Below the pieces are notes generated by a model that did no database searches, was not told the DNA's origin, and saw nothing but the letters and a program-made list of their open reading frames with translations. A stretch of 64,000 bases of DNA from positions 182,542 to 246,541 of the forward strand of contig CAVPXC010000002.1 of NCBI GenBank assembly GCA_963709505.1, written 5' to 3'. Of the stretch, positions 27,020-35,772 are shown piece after piece (position 1 is the first letter of the stretch; each line of letters starts with the position of its first letter). Both the position numbers and the translations under genes were made by a program. Source of the stretch: CAVPXC01 sp963709505. Lineage in GTDB: Bacteria > Chloroflexota > Anaerolineae > JAAEKA01.

Positions 27020-27469
27020 TTACTGGCTTTCATAGTTGAGAATCTTATCTCGCCGCCGCACGAAGCGCTCCTGCCCTGCCTGAAAGCTAGCGCTTAAGTA
27101 CGATTTGACCAGCTCGCGCGCCAACTCATCGCCGACGATGCGACCGCCCAACACGAGGACGTTCATGTCGTCATGCTCGACGCCCTGGTGGGCGGAATAG
27201 GTGTCGTGGCATAGGCAGGCGCGCACACCCTTGACCTTGTTGGCCGCGATGCAGGCGCCTACGCCGCTGCCGCAGATCACGATGCCGCGCGCCGTCTGGC
27301 CGGAGGCCACCGCTTCGCCGACGGCGAAGGCGAAGTCGGCGTAGTCATCGAACCGGTCGTAACTGGACACGCCGAGGTCGAGGACTTCGTGACCAGCCTC
27401 TTTCAGCCAGCCGGCAACTTGGGTTTTGAGTTCATATCCGCCGTGGTCGGCGCCGAGGGCGATCTTCAT
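27020..27469 (-). CDS. rpiB: Ribose 5-phosphate isomerase B
   Basis: The 149-residue protein begins MKIALGADHGGYELKTQVAG and has GIVICGSGVGACIAANKVKG, with the catalytic Cys, and HDDMNVLVLGGRIVG, all RpiB signatures. It interconverts ribulose and ribose 5-phosphates. The gene is intact and lies between transketolase and transaldolase on the same strand, so the operon covers the whole non-oxidative branch apart from the epimerase. Confidence 0.92.
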   Translation of the reverse strand: MKIALGADHGGYELKTQVAGWLKEAGHEVLDLGVSSYDRFDDYADFAFAVGEAVASGQTARGIVICGSGVGACIAANKVKGVRACLCHDTYSAHQGVEHDDMNVLVLGGRIVGDELARELVKSYLSASFQAGQERFVRRRDKILNYESQ

Positions 27470-27482
27470 CCTGATGCTCCTA

Positions 27483-27617
27483 AGTCACGGGTCAAGTGTT
27501 ATGGGGCGAGTGCGAGAGTGTCAGGTTTCACGTGTCAAGGTTTCATGGCCGGACGGCACGCTAGCAGCACCTGTTTGCCGATCCGTCACCTGGCACTTGA
27601 CACCTAGACACCTGACA
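27483..27617. repeat. Degenerate heptamer repeats between rpiB and tkt
   Basis: CACCTGG, CACTTGA, CACCTAG, ACACCTG, ACACTAT (about 27587-27620) and, inverted, GTGTCAGG and CGTGTCAAGG (about 27515-27542) form a loose pair of short tandem runs. The second run reaches into the tkt stop codon. Confidence 0.5.
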
Positions 27618-29629
27618 CTATCCCCTCACTGCCTTCTCGACAATCGCATCGACAGTGATGCCGAAATTCTCGTAGAGCGTCTGGTACGGCGCCGAGGCGC
27701 CAAAATGGTCCAAGCCAATGAACGCATCTCGGCGTCCGGTGTAGCGGTCCCAACCGAGGGAGATGCCAGCCTCGATGCCGATGCGTTGAGCGAAGGCGGG
27801 GGCAGCACGCTGTCCTGGTAGTCTTTCGGCTGTGCCTCGAACAACTCCCAGCTGGGCAGGCTGACGACGCGAGCTGCGAACCCTTTGTTTGGCAGCTTAT
27901 CGCGGGCTGCTACGGCCAGATGAACCTCGGAGCCGGTGGCGATCAAGATGACTTCGCCCCGGAACTCGAAGACCATCGGAAAGTCCAGCAGGATGTAGCC
28001 GCCGCGGCCGACGCCCTGGGCCGGGTCGGCTGATGTGCCTATCAGGGTGGGCAGGTTCTGCCGGGTCAAAGCCAGGGCCAGCGGGCCGCCTTTGTGAGTT
28101 ATGGCGAGCTTCCAGGCCGCAACCGTCTCGTTGGCGTCGGCGGGACGGAGCACGGTGAGGTTGGGGATCGAGCGCAAGGCTGCCAGCTGCTCGACCGGCT
28201 GATGCGTCGGGCCGTCCTCGCCCAGGCCGATGCTGTCGTGGGTGAAGATGAAGATCGTAGGGATTTCCATCAACGCCGCCAGGCGGATCGACGGCCGCAT
28301 GTAGTCGGAAAAGACCAGGAACGTGGCGCCATAGGGCCGGACGCCGCCGTGTAGTTGCATGCCGTTGAGCGCGGCGCCCATGGCGTGCTCACGCACACCG
28401 AAGCGCAGGTTGCGGTTGGCGTAGGCGCCAGCCTCGAAATTGCCCGTTCCCTTGATCAAGGTCTTGTTGGACGGCGCCAGGTCGGCCGAGCCGCCGATCA
28501 GCTCCGGCATCCGCGCGGCCAGGGCGTTCAGCGCCACGCCGGAGATGTTGCGCGTGGCGTCGCCTTTGGCGTCGGGTTGGTAAGTCGGCAAGTCCGCATC
28601 CCAGCCAGCGGGCAGCACACCGCCCATGCGGCGGAGGAACTCAGCGGCCAGCTCAGGGTAGTCCGCGGCATAGGTTTCGAGACGCTTCAGCCAGGCCGCC
28701 TGTTGGTCGCGACCCGTATCCAGCGCCTGGCGGAAATGAGCCAGCACGTCCTCGGGGATCCAGAACGCCGGCTCGGTGGGCCAGCCCAAGGCTTCTTTGG
28801 TCAGCCGCACCTCTTCAGGTCCCAGCGGCTCGCCATGGACGCCGGAGGTGTTGGCTTTGTTCGGGCTGCCGTAGCCGATGATCGTGCGCACGGCGATAAT
28901 CGACGGGCGTTCGGTCTCAGCCTGGGCCGCTCGGATCGCGGCATCGATCGCATCGAGGTCGGTGCCGTCAGCCACGGACTGGGTCTGCCAGCCATAGGCC
29001 CGGAAGCGCGCCATGCGATCCTCGGTAAAGGCCAGGTCGGTGCTGCCGTCGATCGAGATGTGGTTGTCGTCGTAGAGGTAGATGAGCCGGCCGAGCTTCA
29101 AATGGCCCGCCAGCGAAGCGGCCTCCGACGAAACACCCTCCATCAGGTCGCCGTCTGAGACGATGGCGTAGATGGTGTGGTCGACAACGTCGTGTCCGGG
29201 GCGGTTGAACACTGCCGCCAGGTGATGGGCGGCCATGGCCATGCCGACGCCCATGGAAAAGCCCTGTCCGAGCGGGCCGGTGGTGCTCTCGACGCCGGCG
29301 GTGTGGCCGTACTCCGGATGTCCTGGCGTCTTGCTGCCCCACTGGCGGAACTGCTGCAGCTCGCTCAACGGCAGGTCGTAGCCGGTGAGGTGGAGCAGGC
29401 TATAGAGCAACATGGAAGCGTGGCCGGCCGAAAGCACGAAGCGGTCGCGGTCGGGCCAGGCCGGGTCGGCGGGGTTATGTTTCAGATGGCGAGTCCACAG
29501 GACATAGGCCATCGGCGCCATGCCCATGGGCGCGCCCGGATGGCCGCTGTTGGCCTTTTGGACGCCATCGATGGCAAGAAAGCGAATGGTGTTGACGGCT
29601 TGTTGGGAAAGTGAGTTTTGATTTGGCAT
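27618..29629 (-). CDS. tkt: Transketolase (frameshifted near C-terminus)
   Basis: The thiamine-diphosphate enzyme moves two-carbon units in the pentose phosphate pathway. Blocks seen: FLAIDGVQKANSGHPGAPMG, LSAGHASMLLYSLLHLTGYD, the cofactor motif SDGDLMEGVSSEAASLAGHL with YDDNHISIDG, FGVREHAMGAALNGM and HDSIGLGEDGPTHQPVEQLA. The frame changes near 27790 and then reads AFAQRIGIEAGISLGWDRYT to TAG at 27618-27620, so the family C-terminus is complete. Length is about 670 residues, as usual. First gene of tkt-rpiB-tal. Confidence 0.93.
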
Positions 29630-29748
29630 ACTGTGGGTCCTAGGCTGAGTCAGGATCGTGCATAAAGCGGCGAGCTGGCTGGCTCAGCGAGTGCGGATGG
29701 GTCGCGGCAACGCCGGACTGGTTCGGTTCGGACGGAAAACGCCGATAG

Positions 29749-29757
29749 AGTATACCA
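29749..29757 (-). promoter_or_regulatory. Extended -10 promoter for tkt-rpiB-tal
   Basis: On the minus strand TGGTATACT forms an extended -10, about 120 bases before the tkt start. TTGGCA lies 19 bases further upstream, which is too far for an ideal -35 box. Confidence 0.4.
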
Positions 29758-29831
29758 TAGTGCGTGCCAGAGTTGCCAACTGCTTTGGGGCGGTGTATGC
29801 TATGCAACAACCGGCGATTGGACCTTTGTAC

Positions 29832-29921
29832 AGATCGGACCGTTCTTCCGAGAACGGTCCGATCTAGGTCGAGTAGATACTAAAGTGCAGATTGGACCTT
29901 TCTCGGAAGAAAGGTCCAATC
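29832..29921. repeat. Pair of TTCTTCCGAGAA-type hairpins
   Basis: Hairpin 29832-29865 has arms AGATCGGACCGTTCT and hairpin 29890-29921 has arms GATTGGACCTTTCT, with TCCG/CGGA loops. The second pair of this family lies at 37521-37609. They occupy the gap between the divergent tkt and acyltransferase genes. The arms differ between copies while keeping pairing, so structure seems to be what is conserved. Confidence 0.7.
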
Positions 29922-29930
29922 AGAGTGACG

Positions 29931-30833
29931 ATGGATCAACCCTTGTCTACCAGCGCCGCCCATGCAGACGCCGTGCGCAACGCAATCTTTGGTGATTTCT
30001 TCTGGCTGCTAGGCCTGCCGGAAGCCAGTCCTTGGCGCCATCGACTCACGCCCTTGCTCCAGCCCGTGGTGGGGCGTTTTGCCGATTTGGCGGCGGAGTT
30101 CGACCAGGCGGTCGCGCAGGTCGGACTGGCGCCGGCGATCCGGCCTTATTACTCGCGATTCGCCGAGCGCGTGACTGTGACAGGCATGGAGACTCTGCCA
30201 GCTACCGGTCCACTGCTGGTCATCTCCAACCATCCTGGCGCTTACGATCTGTTTCTGATTCTGGCAAGCCTGCCGCGCGACGACGTCAAGGTGATCGTGA
30301 GCGAGATCTCGATCCTGCATCGCCTCCCGGCGTTTGATCGGTACTTCATCTCCATCGGACCTTCTGCCAGCAACAGTGTGTCGGCAGCCAAGGCCGGCGT
30401 GCGTCACTTGCAGGACGGAGGGGCGCTCTTCCTGTTTCCCGGCGGCATCGTAGATCCCGATCCAGCCTTCATGCCCGGCGCTGTCGAGAGCTTAGAACGA
30501 TGGTCGCCGAGCCTTGAGCTTTTCCTGCGCCGCGTCCCAGAGACACAGGTGGTCGTCGCGATTGTCAGCGGCGTCTTGTCGCGTGGCTGGTTCAACAGCC
30601 CGGTCACCCGGCTGCGTCAGGAGCGGAAGGATCGCCAAAAAATCGCCGAGGCGTGCCAGGTAGCGCAGCAGATGCTCTGGCCGCATAGCATCCGGATTCG
30701 ACCATTTGTCACCTTTGATCACCCGTTCGCCGTGTCTGAGCTGGGCCAGGATGGCACAGCTGGATCGTGGCTGGCTGCGATCCAGGAGCGAGCGCGGCTG
30801 CTTCTGACGCTTCGCGGCGCGGTTTCAATCTGA
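29931..30833 (+). CDS. PlsC-like glycerophospholipid acyltransferase
   Basis: The 300-residue protein contains LLVISNHPGAYDLFLILASL (the HxxxxD acyltransferase motif), KVIVSEISILHRLPAFDRYF and GGALFLFPGGIVDPDPAF (a PEG-like substrate motif). Such enzymes acylate lysophosphatidate or related lipids at the membrane. The start is ATG 29931; earlier in-frame codons lie in a repeat hairpin and have no ribosome site. The stop codon lies in the arm of a 36-bp inverted repeat. Substrate not resolved. Confidence 0.75.
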   Translation: MDQPLSTSAAHADAVRNAIFGDFFWLLGLPEASPWRHRLTPLLQPVVGRFADLAAEFDQAVAQVGLAPAIRPYYSRFAERVTVTGMETLPATGPLLVISNHPGAYDLFLILASLPRDDVKVIVSEISILHRLPAFDRYFISIGPSASNSVSAAKAGVRHLQDGGALFLFPGGIVDPDPAFMPGAVESLERWSPSLELFLRRVPETQVVVAIVSGVLSRGWFNSPVTRLRQERKDRQKIAEACQVAQQMLWPHSIRIRPFVTFDHPFAVSELGQDGTAGSWLAAIQERARLLLTLRGAVSI

Positions 30834-30945
30834 GAACCGCGGACTGGCGGAGGCGCGGACCGGAGGGAAGTGCGGAGCGGACTGATAGGACCAGTTGCTT
30901 CGCACTCTCCTCCGGTCCGCGCCTCCGCCAGTCCGCGGTTCTCAG
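30830..30945. repeat. Perfect 36-bp inverted repeat between acyltransferase and amylase
   Basis: Arms 30830-30865 and 30910-30945 (outer end CTGAGAACCGCGGACTGGCG) are exact reverse complements around a 44-base centre. Related half-copies (CCGCGGTTCTC with GCGCCTCCGCC) occur near 21672 and 53359-53392. It could end acyltransferase transcription, or it is a mobile palindrome. Confidence 0.75.
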
Positions 30946-30967
30946 ATTTCGTGTTCAGGAGGAACCA

Positions 30968-32764
30968 ATGACCCCGCTCGATCGCATCAACCGTTTGGAT
31001 CGTCGATTTGCCTGTGCCTGTGCGCTGGTGGTGATCTCGGTGGGCCTCGCCGCCTGCAACCGGCTACGCACGGAACAGGCGCCCCCCACTGCGGCGCCTA
31101 CCGCCGCTTTTTTTTCGACAGCAACGCCGGCATTTCCGGCGTCCACGTCGACGCCTGCAGCCACAGCTCCCGTAGCCCCAACCGATGCGGCCGAGATGCC
31201 CTGGTGGAACGACCGTGTTTTCTACGAGGTCTTCGTGCGCAGCTTCAATGACAGCAACGGTGATGGTATCGGCGACCTCAGCGGGCTGATCGAGAAGTTG
31301 GATTATCTCAACGACGGCGATCCTGCCACCACCGATGACTTGGGCGTGACCGGCATCTGGCTGATGCCCGTCATGCAGTCGCCCAGCTATCACGGCTACG
31401 ACACGACCGACTACTACACGGTCAACCGGGACTATGGCACGAACGAGGATTTCAAGCGCCTGATCGACGAGGCGCACAAGCGCGGTATCGAAGTCATCGT
31501 CGACCTGGTGCTCAACCACACTTCGAGCGAGCATCCGTGGTTTGTCGAGTCCGCCAGCGATCCTTCATCTCCGAAACGGGACTGGTATCGATGGAGTACA
31601 AAGGATGACGGCAGCAAGGCGCCTTGGTCAGGAGGCGGTCCGGTTTGGCACAAGAAAGGCGACGACTACTACTTTGCCTTGTTCTGGGAAGGTATGCCGG
31701 ACCTCAACTACGACAATCCTGAGGTAACTCAGGAGATGGAAAACGTCGCCCGTTTTTGGCTTGAGGAGATGGGCGCGGATGGATTCCGACTGGATGCGAT
31801 CCGTCACCTGGTTGAGGAAGGTCAGACCTATTCCAACACCCCGGCAACCCACGCCTGGTGGAAGAGCTTTGACGACTTCGTCGACAGCGTTAACCCACAG
31901 GCGCTGACTGTTGGCGAGATCTGGGACACCACGGATGCTGTGGCGCCCTACGTGCGGGATGACGAAGTCGATCTGGCCTTCGAATTCGACTTGGCGCAAG
32001 GGATCCTGACCAGCGTCCAGCGTCGCGAGCCGCAAGCCACGTCGCAGGAAGTGGCCGAGAATTTGGCGGCATTTCCGCCCGGCCAGTTCGCGACCTTCTT
32101 GACCAACCACGACCAGGGTCGTGTGGCAACGCAGCTGTTCAAGGATCCGGCCGGCAACAAGCTTGCGGCAACCGTCCTTCTGACAATGCCCGGCGTGCCG
32201 TTCATCTACTACGGCGAGGAGATCGGCATGACCGGCGGCAAGCCCGACGAGAAGATCCGCACGCCGATGCAGTGGACGGACGATGCCACAGGCGGCTTCA
32301 CGACCGGTGAACCGTGGGAAGCGGTCAACGCCGACGTCAAGAAGGTCAACGTCGCCGCGCAGGAGGCTGATCCCACGTCGTTGCTCAGCCACTACCGGCA
32401 GCTGATCCATCTGCGCAACGAGCATGCCGCGCTCCGCACTGGCGCCTTTGTGCCCGTGGATAGCTCCTGTCCCAAGACTTTTGCCTACATGCGCCACCTT
32501 CCGGCTTCCGGCGAAGAGAAGCAGGACGGCGAAACGGTTCTGATCGTATTGAACTTCGCCTCCAAGGGAGATCAAACCGGGTGCACTTTCACCTACAGCG
32601 GCGATGCCCTGCCAGCCGGCGTCTATCGACCTAGCGACTTGCTGACCGGCGAGCAGGCCGCCGAGCTTACGGTGGATGCCAACGGCTTCCAGGGCTACGC
32701 ACCTGTGCAAAGCCTGGCGCCCAGGGCGGGGCATGTTCTGTTGCTCGATAGGTCGAGCCGCTAG
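30968..32764 (+). CDS. Secreted alpha-amylase family GH13 lipoprotein
   Basis: A signal peptide ends in a lipobox VGLAAC (Cys at residue 30), followed by a Thr/Pro-rich linker. The (beta/alpha)8 glycoside hydrolase shows DLVLNHTSSEHPWF, the nucleophile in GADGFRLDAIRHL (about residue 275), the acid/base Glu in TVGEIWD (about 317) and FLTNHDQGR (about 380). The C-terminal part is the usual beta domain. It probably hydrolyses or transfers alpha-1,4-glucan oligosaccharides outside the cell, anchored to the membrane. GGAGGAACC stands before the ATG at 30968. Intact. Confidence 0.9.
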   Translation: MTPLDRINRLDRRFACACALVVISVGLAACNRLRTEQAPPTAAPTAAFFSTATPAFPASTSTPAATAPVAPTDAAEMPWWNDRVFYEVFVRSFNDSNGDGIGDLSGLIEKLDYLNDGDPATTDDLGVTGIWLMPVMQSPSYHGYDTTDYYTVNRDYGTNEDFKRLIDEAHKRGIEVIVDLVLNHTSSEHPWFVESASDPSSPKRDWYRWSTKDDGSKAPWSGGGPVWHKKGDDYYFALFWEGMPDLNYDNPEVTQEMENVARFWLEEMGADGFRLDAIRHLVEEGQTYSNTPATHAWWKSFDDFVDSVNPQALTVGEIWDTTDAVAPYVRDDEVDLAFEFDLAQGILTSVQRREPQATSQEVAENLAAFPPGQFATFLTNHDQGRVATQLFKDPAGNKLAATVLLTMPGVPFIYYGEEIGMTGGKPDEKIRTPMQWTDDATGGFTTGEPWEAVNADVKKVNVAAQEADPTSLLSHYRQLIHLRNEHAALRTGAFVPVDSSCPKTFAYMRHLPASGEEKQDGETVLIVLNFASKGDQTGCTFTYSGDALPAGVYRPSDLLTGEQAAELTVDANGFQGYAPVQSLAPRAGHVLLLDRSSR

Positions 32765-32811
32765 GCTGACTGTTCCCTGATTTTGCTGCAACAAGTGTTG
32801 AGCTGTTGCGG

Positions 32812-32843
32812 AACGACCCGCTGGCATCACGCAGCGGGTCGTT
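32812..32843 (+). terminator. Hairpin after the amylase gene
   Basis: A perfect 12-bp stem (AACGACCCGCTG with CAGCGGGTCGTT) and an 8-base loop lie 48 bases after the amylase stop. No T-run follows, so termination by this hairpin alone is uncertain. Confidence 0.5.
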
Positions 32844-32936
32844 GATTCCGTAGCGTTTCTGTTCTCCGCCGGCTCTATGAGTAGCCTGAATTCGGAAGGC
32901 TGGGACTGGCGACCTCGACCCGCTTTGCTGAGTCGG

Positions 32937-33848
32937 CTAGGTCCAGGGGTGATCCTGATTCTCGATCCCGCTTTGGGCTTTCTGCCACAGCCGCCGGTAC
33001 TCGGGCTGGACAGAAGGATCGATCCCATCGGCCAAGCCAAGGGGCAGACGAAGCCGCAGGATCAGGTCCTGTACGTCAGCCAGATCGCGCAAGCGGTGGG
33101 GAGCGCTTAGACCGGACGCCAGCTTGAGCTCAATCAGCTTTTCGAGGGAGATGACGCGGATATCCCCATGCGTTTCGCTCACACCCGGTGCCGCGGGATC
33201 GGGGAAGGCGACGGGTTTTGGCAATCCATCGCCTGGAAACGCGCCCGCAGTAAGGAACTCGATCCGTACGCCCGTTTCCGTGTCTCGGAATGTTTTCTGC
33301 GCTCCGTTGAACGCTGGGCGATATCCTCGCCCAACGCAGCGCTCTCGGAAAAGCTGCAATCCGGTTGGGGTCAGCAAAATGTCGATGTCTTCGGTCATGC
33401 GTGGATAGCCGTGTTCGGCCAATGCAAGTCCGCCAAGAAGGGCGTAGTCAATGCCTTCCTGCTCCATGCGTTCTGCCAGGCGGCGTAGCGAGCTGCGCAA
33501 TACGCCTGCGCCGGCGAAATAGGCGCTTGCCTCGCGGAGCATCACGTCACCACCTGCTCCAAGCTTGCTTTCGTAGACCATCGTGGACTCTTGAGTGTCC
33601 GTGGTTAGTGACTGATTTAGAGCAAAGTCATCGATGACCGGGATCTCGTCGCCGAATCGGAGCGCTGTCAGCAACCAACCCTCCGCGGCGTCTTCTGCCA
33701 TTAAGGCTGCTTCGGCGCGCGTTTTGCCCCAGGTGATACAGCCCGGCAACACTGTGATCTCCACCGTCCAGCCCCCATCGTCATTTGGCACAAAAACAGC
33801 ATGGCTAAGCGCCAGCATAACGTAGTCATGTAGATTCAGAAAGCTCAT
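32937..33848 (-). CDS. HicB-like domain fused to a nucleotidyltransferase (MNT/AbiEii-like)
   Basis: Residues 1-70 (VFVPNDDGGWTVEITVLPGC, then ITWGKTRAEAALMAEDAAEG) are a HicB/UPF0150-type antitoxin fold. From about residue 92 (MVYESKLGAGGDVMLREASA) a nucleotidyltransferase of about 210 residues begins, with LLGGLALAEHGYPRMTEDID carrying GG..DxD and LIELKLASGLSAPHRLRDLA. Relatives of the second part normally start at that Met, so two genes may have merged by loss of a stop or by a base error. AAGGAG lies eight bases before ATG 33848. Target and partner are unknown. Confidence 0.65.
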   Translation of the reverse strand: MSFLNLHDYVMLALSHAVFVPNDDGGWTVEITVLPGCITWGKTRAEAALMAEDAAEGWLLTALRFGDEIPVIDDFALNQSLTTDTQESTMVYESKLGAGGDVMLREASAYFAGAGVLRSSLRRLAERMEQEGIDYALLGGLALAEHGYPRMTEDIDILLTPTGLQLFRERCVGRGYRPAFNGAQKTFRDTETGVRIEFLTAGAFPGDGLPKPVAFPDPAAPGVSETHGDIRVISLEKLIELKLASGLSAPHRLRDLADVQDLILRLRLPLGLADGIDPSVQPEYRRLWQKAQSGIENQDHPWT

Positions 33849-34074
33849 CGAGCAAACTCCTTGCCTCGAGTGATACCTCAATGAGTTACACTCAGGACAT
33901 GTGATAGATCGACTGGGGCATCTCCCTTCTTCATTATAGCTCTTACCGGGAGGTTGACAAGGTCTACCGGTTACACAGGCTTCGAATGACCTTGCGTCGA
34001 GGTTATCAGGCCGACCAGTTTGCAGGATAGCTCTCGCGTCAGACGAAAGCACCATCCGCGGCTGCTGCTCTGAA

Positions 34075-34175
34075 AAAACCCGAACAAGTTCGGGAGTTCG
34101 CGGTGTACGCCGGACTCCCGAACTTGTCGAGGAGTTTTCATCCATCGGGGCGCCGGCCGATCGGCGAGGCGCCTG
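34075..34175 (+). repeat. Twin-hairpin family, copy 2, abutting the tup promoter
   Basis: CCCGAACAAGTTCGGG (34079-34094) is followed by ACTCCCGAACTTGTCGAGGA, then TTTTCATCCATCGGGGCGCC and GCGAGGCGCC. It ends a few bases before the TTGACA of the tup promoter. Compare 21742-21840 and 49702-49800. The stretch 33849-34074 upstream shows no other gene or repeat. Confidence 0.75.
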
Positions 34176-34180
34176 TTGCC

Positions 34181-34219
34181 TTGACAATTGTCTCTTGCTT
34201 TGTATAATCGTATCGATAC
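34181..34219 (+). promoter_or_regulatory. tup promoter with palindromic operator
   Basis: TTGACA (34181-34186), 16 bases and TATAAT (34203-34208) are a full-consensus promoter. The perfect palindrome GTATCGATAC (34210-34219) lies at the expected transcription start, nested in TGTATA...TATACA half-sites (34201-34229). This is a likely repressor site, perhaps for the GntR-type sensor at 38462. Confidence 0.7.
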
Positions 34220-34275
34220 AAACTATACAATGTCAAGTGTTCTGTCGATTGCGTCAGTCTTCAGGAGCGTGCCTC

Positions 34276-34989
34276 ATCGAAGAGATCTGGAACGGCCTGC
34301 TGCAGGCCATTCAACTTATTGCCAGTCGCGACCCGGCGCTATACGAGATTGTAGGACTGTCTCTGCGCGTCTCGGGGATTGCGCTGCTGATCAGTTGCAT
34401 CATCGGAATTCCGCTCGGTGCGTTTATGGGCTTGAACCGCTTCCGCGGCCGGCGGTTGCTCATCATCCTGATGTACACCGGCATGGGCTTTCCACCGGTG
34501 GTGGTGGGCCTCTTCGTCTACTTGATGCTGTCGCGCAGTGGTCCGCTGGGCCAACTGAACTCCCCGTTGATACCCTCCCTGTTCACACCTGGGGCGATGA
34601 TCGTCGCCCAGACGATCATCGCCTTGCCGCTCGTCGCCGGGTTCACGATGGCTTCGGTGCTCGGGGTCGACCCGCAGCTTCGGCTGCAGGTGCGCTCACT
34701 GGGCGCCACCCGCTGGCAGACGAGCGTAGCCCTGCTGACGGAGGCGCGTTTCGGCGTGATTGCGGCGGTGATCGCCGGCTTTGGTGGGATCATCTCAGAG
34801 GTCGGCGCGGTGATGCTGGTGGGCGGCAACATCGAGGGCCGCACGCGCGTGCTCACGACCGCGATCGTGCTCAACACCCGTCAAGGTGAGTTTGAGCTGG
34901 CCATCGCGCTGGGCATCATCCTGCTGGCGATTACGTTCCTGGTCAATACCATTATGTTGCGCCTGCAGGGGAGGACGGTGGAGCGATGA
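34276..34989 (+). CDS. tupB: Tungstate ABC transporter permease TupB
   Basis: The membrane protein of about 237 residues shows VGLSLRVSGIALLISCIIGI, MYTGMGFPPVVVGLFVYLML, FTPGAMIVAQTIIALPLVAG and the permease EAA-like loop RSLGATRWQTSVALLTEARF, all typical of TupB. No ATG fits the frame. AGGAG (34263-34267) stands eight bases before ATC 34276, so the start is either a rare ATC or a miscalled ATG. It is the first gene of tupB-tupC-tupA. The stop lies in a heptamer run that also carries the tupC start. Confidence 0.85.
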   Translation: MEEIWNGLLQAIQLIASRDPALYEIVGLSLRVSGIALLISCIIGIPLGAFMGLNRFRGRRLLIILMYTGMGFPPVVVGLFVYLMLSRSGPLGQLNSPLIPSLFTPGAMIVAQTIIALPLVAGFTMASVLGVDPQLRLQVRSLGATRWQTSVALLTEARFGVIAAVIAGFGGIISEVGAVMLVGGNIEGRTRVLTTAIVLNTRQGEFELAIALGIILLAITFLVNTIMLRLQGRTVER

Positions 34990-35019
34990 GTGATGAATGA
35001 TGAGTGATGAGCGATGAAT
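34985..35019. repeat. Five GATGAGT-type heptamers spanning the tupB stop and tupC start
   Basis: GATGAGT, GATGAAT, GATGAGT, GATGAGC, GATGAAT run without gaps. The TGA of tupB (34987-34989) lies in the first unit and the ATG of tupC (35014) in the last. No Shine-Dalgarno sequence remains for tupC, so the repeat forms the whole junction. Each unit offers ATGA, which could allow re-initiation. Confidence 0.8.
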
Positions 35020-35757
35020 GGACCGATGTCTGGCGCGATCTACAGGCTAGACAGCGTCACAAAGCTCTACGGCACTCGTTGCGTGCTCGATGGGGTCAGT
35101 ATCGACGTGAAGCGCGGTGAGGTCCTTGCCGTGGTAGGCCCCAGCGGTTCAGGAAAAAGCACGCTCTTGAGGCTGTTGAATTTTCTCGAGCCGCCGACCT
35201 CGGGCCGGATTCGCTATGGCGACGTGGAGTTTTCCGCTACCCAAGCCGTGCCGCTGGCTGTCAGCCGGCAGGTCACGACCGTGGCTCAACGGCCCGTCTT
35301 GCTCGATCGCACGGTACAGGCCAACGTGCGCTTTCCTTTACAGCTGCGGGGCCAGCGCAACTCAACTGCCGAAGTCGACGCAGCCCTGGCGCAGGTCGGG
35401 CTGGCAGGATTGGCCAAGCAATCGGCGCGTACCCTGTCCGGCGGCGAGGCACAGCGGGTGGCGCTGGCGCGGGCGATGGTGATCCGGCCCGAGGTCTTGC
35501 TGCTGGACGAGGCAACCGCCAACCTGGATCCCTACAACGTAAGCCTGATCGAGCAGACCGTGCGATCGCTCAATGCCGAACAGGGCATGACGGTGGTGCT
35601 GGTGACGCACAACGTCTATCAGGCCCGTCGACTGGCGAATCGCATTGCCCTGTTCCTTGACGGCAAAGTGGTCGAATGCGCCGACGTGCAGGCGTTTTTC
35701 GAGTCTCCCCAAGACCCGCGTACGAGCGCGTTCGTGCGCGGGGAAATGGTCTATTGA
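35014..35757 (+). CDS. tupC: Tungstate ABC transporter ATP-binding protein TupC
   Basis: The cytoplasmic ATPase has Walker A GPSGSGKST, the signature LSGGEAQRVALARAMVI, Walker B VLLLDEATANLD and the switch His in VVLVTHNV. It energises TupB. Length of 247 residues is normal. An ATG at 35026 (MSGAIYRLDSVTKLYG) is an alternative start. The gene ends 15 bases before tupA. Confidence 0.88.
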   Translation: MNGPMSGAIYRLDSVTKLYGTRCVLDGVSIDVKRGEVLAVVGPSGSGKSTLLRLLNFLEPPTSGRIRYGDVEFSATQAVPLAVSRQVTTVAQRPVLLDRTVQANVRFPLQLRGQRNSTAEVDAALAQVGLAGLAKQSARTLSGGEAQRVALARAMVIRPEVLLLDEATANLDPYNVSLIEQTVRSLNAEQGMTVVLVTHNVYQARRLANRIALFLDGKVVECADVQAFFESPQDPRTSAFVRGEMVY

Positions 35758-35772
35758 AACAGGAGGAATCTC

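Noticed and set aside
29658..29867. Small ORF between tkt and the acyltransferase
   Set aside because: It overlaps the predicted tkt promoter and a repeat hairpin and shows no coding signal.
31628..33040. 470-codon open frame on the minus strand opposite the amylase gene
   Set aside because: It lies antisense to a clear GH13 gene with catalytic motifs, has low-complexity composition from GC-rich codon wobble and shows no domain.
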